From: Candidatus Hydrothermarchaeota archaeon
GTDB lineage: Archaea > Hydrothermarchaeota > Hydrothermarchaeia > Hydrothermarchaeales > BMS3B
Direction of reading: 5' to 3'
Assembly (NCBI GenBank): GCA_015521945.1
Contig: WANG01000185.1
Span: 1-8,295 of the forward strand
Length of the DNA: 8,295 bases
This document shows, piece after piece, positions 5,894 through 8,295 of this stretch; positions within the stretch are counted from its first letter, which is position 1, and each line of letters begins with the position of its first letter. The notes beneath the pieces are model-generated. The model was given only the letters and a program-made list of their open reading frames with translations. It was not told the origin of the DNA and made no database searches. Both the position numbers and the translations under genes were made by a program.

Positions 5894-6331
5894 ATGGAGA
5901 TTCAGCTTGACTTCATAAGCTCTGATATGCTCGCAAAGAAGGGCAGCGCCGAGAAGATAAGCTTCATCCTCAGCAGGATAAAGAAGAACGTCATCATAGT
6001 GCTGGAGGAGGCTCTTGAGCCCCGGGAGGAGACGGAGCTCATAGAGGCGAGCATGCGGGAGATAGATGCGGAGGACTTCCACGGCATTGAGTTCTTCCGC
6101 ATGGACCACAGGGCGAAGAGCCTGAGGGAGAAGATAGCCGAGTACATCTCCGGAAGGCGGCACGGAATGACCATCGTGGGACCTACGAGGCTGATTGAGG
6201 CGATAAAGAGGGAGCCCGAGTACATATCCATGCTCGCGAGGATTGAAATACCCGATAAGGAGGTTGAAAAACGCCACACAAGTGCACAAGATGCGGAAAA
6301 ATCTACCAGGAAGATGAAGAAAAAATCCTGA
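5894..6331 (+). CDS. arvB: ArvB/OapB: DUF2073 family protein
   Basis: A 145-residue protein matching the archaeal DUF2073 (OapB/ArvB) family by sequence character and position between the GTPase and the zinc-ribbon gene. Recognisable parts are MEIQLDFIS at the start, NVIIVLEEALEPREETELIE (32-51), DFHGIEFFRMDH (61-72) and RRHGMTIVGPTRLIEAI (88-104). The fold is likely alpha/beta and soluble; no catalytic motif is evident. It is thought to work with the ArvA GTPase, but its molecular role is unknown. A GAGGTGGGAG ribosome site lies just before the ATG. The last 20 or so residues (after DKEV, about 124) are lysine-rich and low in apparent conservation. They are read from the same DNA that encodes the ArvC zinc ribbon in another frame, a 61-nt overlap, so this tail may be a by-product of a lost stop codon. 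Confidence 0.85.
   Translation: MEIQLDFISSDMLAKKGSAEKISFILSRIKKNVIIVLEEALEPREETELIEASMREIDAEDFHGIEFFRMDHRAKSLREKIAEYISGRRHGMTIVGPTRLIEAIKREPEYISMLARIEIPDKEVEKRHTSAQDAEKSTRKMKKKS
6257..6264 (+). promoter_or_regulatory. Perfect Shine-Dalgarno sequence in front of an ACG codon (arvC start)
   Basis: AAGGAGGT is followed by six bases (TGAAAA) and then ACG at 6271. It is one of the strongest ribosome sites in the window, yet no ATG, GTG or TTG follows at usable distance in the zinc-ribbon frame. Its position marks where arvC translation should begin. Confidence 0.75.
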
Positions 6332-6663
6332 GGGGCTGCGACTGCGGCAACAGGCTCTTCCTGTACTTCAGGGAGGCGTCCCCCGAGGAGCGGGAGGAGC
6401 TGCGCAGGGTGGAGAGCAGGGAGCTGGCGAGCTTCATTGAGGGCAGGAAGGGCGGGGAGGAGCCAAAGCTCAGCAAGGGGGACGAGATATGGAACATAAG
6501 GGTGATGGATGGGGTGTATGAGATAGACGTGGCGAGCCTGATGATGAAGGAGCCCATAATCGTCGCGGGGGAGGAGGGGGAGTACGTGGTCAGCCTCTCC
6601 TCGGCTTTTGAGAAGAAGAGCACCGGGCTGAGGAAGTACGTGGAGTTCCTCAGGCGAAAGTAG
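6271..6663 (+). CDS. arvC: ArvC/OapC: zinc-ribbon protein, apparent ACG start codon
   Basis: Third member of the ArvABC/OapABC cluster. The 130-codon frame begins (ACG)-PHKCTRCGKIYQEDEEKILRG and has zinc ligands at Cys5, Cys8, Cys23 and Cys25 (CTRC and CDC). Family members from memory begin M-P-H-x-C-T-x-C-G, so the ACG occupies the place of the initiator methionine. In this frame there is a TGA at 6265-6267 and no ATG, GTG or TTG before the first cysteine. The first standard start is GTG 6409, which would remove the whole zinc ribbon. After the ribbon comes an acidic and basic linker (36-75), then IWNIRVMDGVYEIDVASLM (73-91) and a C-terminal segment ending LRKYVEFLRRK. Either ACG is a real non-standard start, or it is an ATG-to-ACG mutation or sequence error, or the frame is entered by frameshift from arvB. 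The 3' end overlaps the convergent response regulator gene by 14 nt. Confidence 0.82.
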   Translation, partial: TPHKCTRCGKIYQEDEEKILRGCDCGNRLFLYFREASPEEREELRRVESRELASFIEGRKGGEEPKLSKGDEIWNIRVMDGVYEIDVASLMMKEPIIVAGEEGEYVVSLSSAFEKKSTGLRKYVEFLRRK

Positions 6664-7033
6664 TCTGGCCGAGCATCTTCTCTATCTTCCGCAGGAGGAC
6701 CTCCTTGTCAAAGGGCTTGGGTATGAACCCGTTGGCTCCGCTTTCTTTAACCAGGTGCCTTATGCCCGAGATTCCCCCCATGACGGTGAAGAGCAGCAGC
6801 GGGATGCGGGTGGTGGAGGGGTTGCTCTTTATCTTTCTGGTGGCGTCTATGCCGCTCATCTCCGGCATGAAGATGTCCATCAGAATGAGAGATGGCTCGT
6901 ATCCAGACTCCAGAAGCTCAATCGCCTCGTCCCCGGAGGTTACAACCCTGACCCTGTAGCCGTGCCTCTCAAGAAGCTTCTTCACAAGCCTGCCGGTGTC
7001 TTTCTCATCGTCAACCAGTAGGATCTCCACCAT
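6650..7033 (-). CDS. Stand-alone CheY-like response regulator receiver protein
   Basis: A 127-residue single receiver domain with no output domain. The acidic pocket is Asp8/Asp9 (LLVDDE), the phosphoacceptor is Asp53 (LILMDIFMPEMSG), the switch Thr is Thr83 (LLLFTV) and the conserved lysine is Lys106 (IPKPF). All key residues are present, so it should be phosphorylated by a histidine kinase, which is not in this window. It would have to act through a protein partner because no DNA-binding domain follows. GGAGGG lies only two bases before ATG 7033; GTG 7030, the next codon, is better spaced, so the start may be one codon later. The stop overlaps the arvC end by 14 nt, tail to tail. Confidence 0.93.
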   Translation of the reverse strand: MVEILLVDDEKDTGRLVKKLLERHGYRVRVVTSGDEAIELLESGYEPSLILMDIFMPEMSGIDATRKIKSNPSTTRIPLLLFTVMGGISGIRHLVKESGANGFIPKPFDKEVLLRKIEKMLGQTTFA

Positions 7034-7066
7034 CTCCCTCCTTAGTTTAAGATTGCTTCACCTGCC

Positions 7067-7074
7067 AATAAAAA
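7067..7074 (-). promoter_or_regulatory. Putative TATA box of the response regulator gene
   Basis: On the minus strand, TTTTTATT lies about 37 bases upstream of ATG 7033. A transcription start about 25 bases downstream would give a short leader of about 10 nt, just long enough for the GGAGGG ribosome site. Confidence 0.4.
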
Positions 7075-7146
7075 CTTTACCCCGCCGGTGCAAGCTTGAC
7101 CATGCAAAAGCTGGGAAATGATTTTCAGGATACTGTAGCGACTTTA

Positions 7147-7176
7147 GTGACACAAAAATTTAAATATTTGTGTCAC
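7147..7176 (+). promoter_or_regulatory. 30-bp palindrome covering the TATA box of the ATPase gene (putative operator)
   Basis: Left arm GTGACACAAA (7147-7156) and right arm TTTGTGTCAC (7167-7176) are exact reverse complements. The ten-base centre AATTTAAATA is itself palindromic apart from its two outer A residues. The centre contains TTTAAATA (7159-7166), a strong archaeal TATA match about 26 bases before ATG 7189, which predicts a leaderless or nearly leaderless mRNA. A symmetric site this size on top of a TATA box is what a dimeric repressor would bind to block TBP. No repressor gene is seen next to it. Confidence 0.7.
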
Positions 7177-7188
7177 AAAATAGAAAGC

Positions 7189-8295
7189 ATGATATCCGAG
7201 AGCAAGATACTTGAGGTACTGTCTTCGTGGAACTTCTGGGGAGAAGGTGTTGAGACTGGAACAGAGAGGAATCTTTCTGAAAAGATAATCTCCCTTCTGT
7301 CGGGAGTAAACAAGGTGGTTGCGGTTTACGGTGTAAGGAGAGCAGGAAAATCATATCTGCTAAGACAGGTTGCGGAGAAAATGAGCAGTAAGCTCGGCAG
7401 CAAGAATGTGCTTTACGTCAATTTTGAGGAAGCAATCTTTCCTGTTAAGATGGACGTTCGTTTTCTGATAAAAGTTTATGAGACATATCTCAAGCATTTG
7501 AGCCCTGATAAAAAGCCTGTTGTACTGTTGGATGAAGTTCAGGAAGTTCGTGGGTGGGAGAGATTAGTCAGAACTTTAAATGAGAAAAACGAGGCTCGTG
7601 TTGTAATTTCTGGCAGCAGTTCAAAACTCATGGCTGGAGAAATTTCCGACATACTCTCGGGAAGAACAGTTGATATTGAGGTGTTTCCTCTCAGCTTTGG
7701 GGAGTTTCTAACATTCAAAAATTTCAGGGACAGCCTAAAAATAAGAGCGCTGAAGAATTTTCTTTTTGAATACCTAACTCTTGGCGGATTTCCGGAAGTT
7801 GTTCTTGAAGAAAACCACACTAAAAAGTTAGAGATTGTAAGAAACTACTTCAGAACCATAATACTGAAGGATGTTGTGCTCAGATATGGCGTAAGAAGGG
7901 AAGATGTCCTTGATAGCATAGCGAGATTCATCGTTTCTAATCCTTCAGCCTACCTGAGTATAAGGAAGATGTCAAAATCGCTCCAAGTTCCACTTAAAAC
8001 CGCTGAGAGATATTTAGCGCATTTAGCATCTTCCATGCTATACTACAGACTAAAGAAGTACTCTACAAGCGTAAGAGAACAGGATAGAAGTCCTATGAAA
8101 ATATATCTTGTAGATACCTCGTTTTTCACGGCATCAGGCTTCAGAATCTCTGAAAACACCGGCAGGCTCATGGAGAATGCTGTTGCTGTTGAGCTGATGA
8201 GGAGAAGGAGTTACTTTAAGCCTGAGATGGAGGTGTTTTACTTTAAGGATGCCCAGCAGCATGAGGTTGACTTTGTGGTCAAAGAGGGGCCGAAG
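7189..8295 (+). CDS. AAA_14 / DUF4143 family ATPase (3' end outside window)
   Basis: At least 369 codons, open to the window edge. The N-terminus MISESKILEVLSSWNFW is typical of archaeal members. The ATPase core has Walker A GVRRAGKS (48-55), Walker B VVLLDE (111-116) and a sensor-like segment VISGSSSKLM (139-148), followed by LSGRTVDIEVFPLSFGEFL (157-174). A winged-helix-like stretch lies at about 240-285. The C-terminal DUF4143 part has nuclease-like residues in LMENAVAVELMRR (328-340) and HEVDFVVKEG (358-367). These ATPases are numerous in archaea, often near mobile DNA, and their function is unknown. The gene is clearly AT-richer than its neighbours and uses TTA, ATA and AAA freely, suggesting horizontal transfer. 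ATG 7189 fits the family and the TATA position; there is no Shine-Dalgarno sequence. ATG 7102 is also in frame and would add 29 residues. Confidence 0.9.
   Translation, partial: MISESKILEVLSSWNFWGEGVETGTERNLSEKIISLLSGVNKVVAVYGVRRAGKSYLLRQVAEKMSSKLGSKNVLYVNFEEAIFPVKMDVRFLIKVYETYLKHLSPDKKPVVLLDEVQEVRGWERLVRTLNEKNEARVVISGSSSKLMAGEISDILSGRTVDIEVFPLSFGEFLTFKNFRDSLKIRALKNFLFEYLTLGGFPEVVLEENHTKKLEIVRNYFRTIILKDVVLRYGVRREDVLDSIARFIVSNPSAYLSIRKMSKSLQVPLKTAERYLAHLASSMLYYRLKKYSTSVREQDRSPMKIYLVDTSFFTASGFRISENTGRLMENAVAVELMRRRSYFKPEMEVFYFKDAQQHEVDFVVKEGPK

Larger units (their letters stand above)
7034..7188. other. Divergent intergenic region between response regulator and ATPase genes
   Basis: This 155-bp stretch is the longest gap in the window. 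It holds the response regulator ribosome site (7036-7043), its probable TATA box (7067-7074), and the palindromic promoter of the ATPase gene (7147-7176). The middle part (about 7081-7140) shows no clear signal. It lies at the switch from GC-rich to AT-rich DNA. An in-frame ATG at 7102 could extend the ATPase gene through it. Confidence 0.6.

Noticed and set aside
5663..6289. Long minus-strand open frame opposite arvA and arvB
   Set aside because: It is antisense to two well-recognised genes, has no recognisable domain, and is typical of shadow frames in GC-rich DNA.
6409..6663. A short arvC starting at GTG 6409
   Set aside because: It would omit the four-cysteine zinc ribbon encoded just upstream in the same frame, and there is no comparable ribosome site before 6409.
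7160..7354. Minus-strand open frame across the start of the ATPase gene
   Set aside because: It is antisense to a clear Walker A region and has no recognisable motif.
1..8295. CRISPR array, tRNA, rRNA or insertion sequence
   Set aside because: Reading both strands by eye, I saw no regularly spaced repeats, no tRNA T-loop/anticodon pattern, no rRNA-like block, and no transposase or terminal inverted repeats.

Overview
The window looks like a chromosomal segment of a euryarchaeon. The genes are archaeal or typically archaeal (Rio1 kinase, two-KH Dim2/Pno1-like protein, short-type S-adenosylhomocysteinase, the three-gene ArvABC/OapABC cluster). Gene starts are preceded by TATA-like boxes and by Shine-Dalgarno sequences matching GGAGGTGATC. 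Heavy use of AGG/AGA for Arg and ATA for Ile in GC-rich DNA suggests a thermophile. I cannot name the genus; a relative of Archaeoglobi or Methanomicrobia is a guess.

Layout. (1) Positions 1-1856, plus strand: the C-terminal part of a Rio1 kinase (its start lies outside the window), a two-KH-domain protein of the Dim2/Pno1 type, and a SPL-family radical SAM protein. They are packed end to end, with the last two overlapping by 7 nt; the first two belong to small-subunit ribosome maturation. (2) Positions 1840-5192, minus strand, read right to left: nadE (NAD synthetase), a cysteine-cluster protein of the YkgJ/UPF0153 type directly abutting it, then S-adenosylhomocysteinase with its own promoter, then a COG2426 small membrane protein joined to it by a TGATG overlap. 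(3) Positions 5255-6663, plus strand, divergent from nadE: arvA (Era-like GTPase), arvB (DUF2073) and arvC (zinc ribbon), the cluster linked to extracellular vesicle formation in Euryarchaeota. (4) Positions 6650-7033, minus strand: a stand-alone CheY-like response regulator, tail to tail with arvC. (5) Positions 7189 to the end, plus strand: a much more AT-rich AAA_14/DUF4143 ATPase gene, cut by the window edge and probably acquired horizontally. A 30-bp palindrome covers its TATA box.

The most notable point is the start of arvC. The zinc-ribbon frame is intact, but an ACG codon sits where the initiator ATG is expected, behind a perfect Shine-Dalgarno sequence, inside a 61-nt overlap with arvB. 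Conventional gene calling would start arvC 46 codons later and lose the zinc ribbon. The second notable point is the palindromic operator/promoter of the ATPase gene. No RNA gene, CRISPR array or insertion sequence was seen. No gene-free stretch exceeds 300 bases; the longest is 7034-7188.
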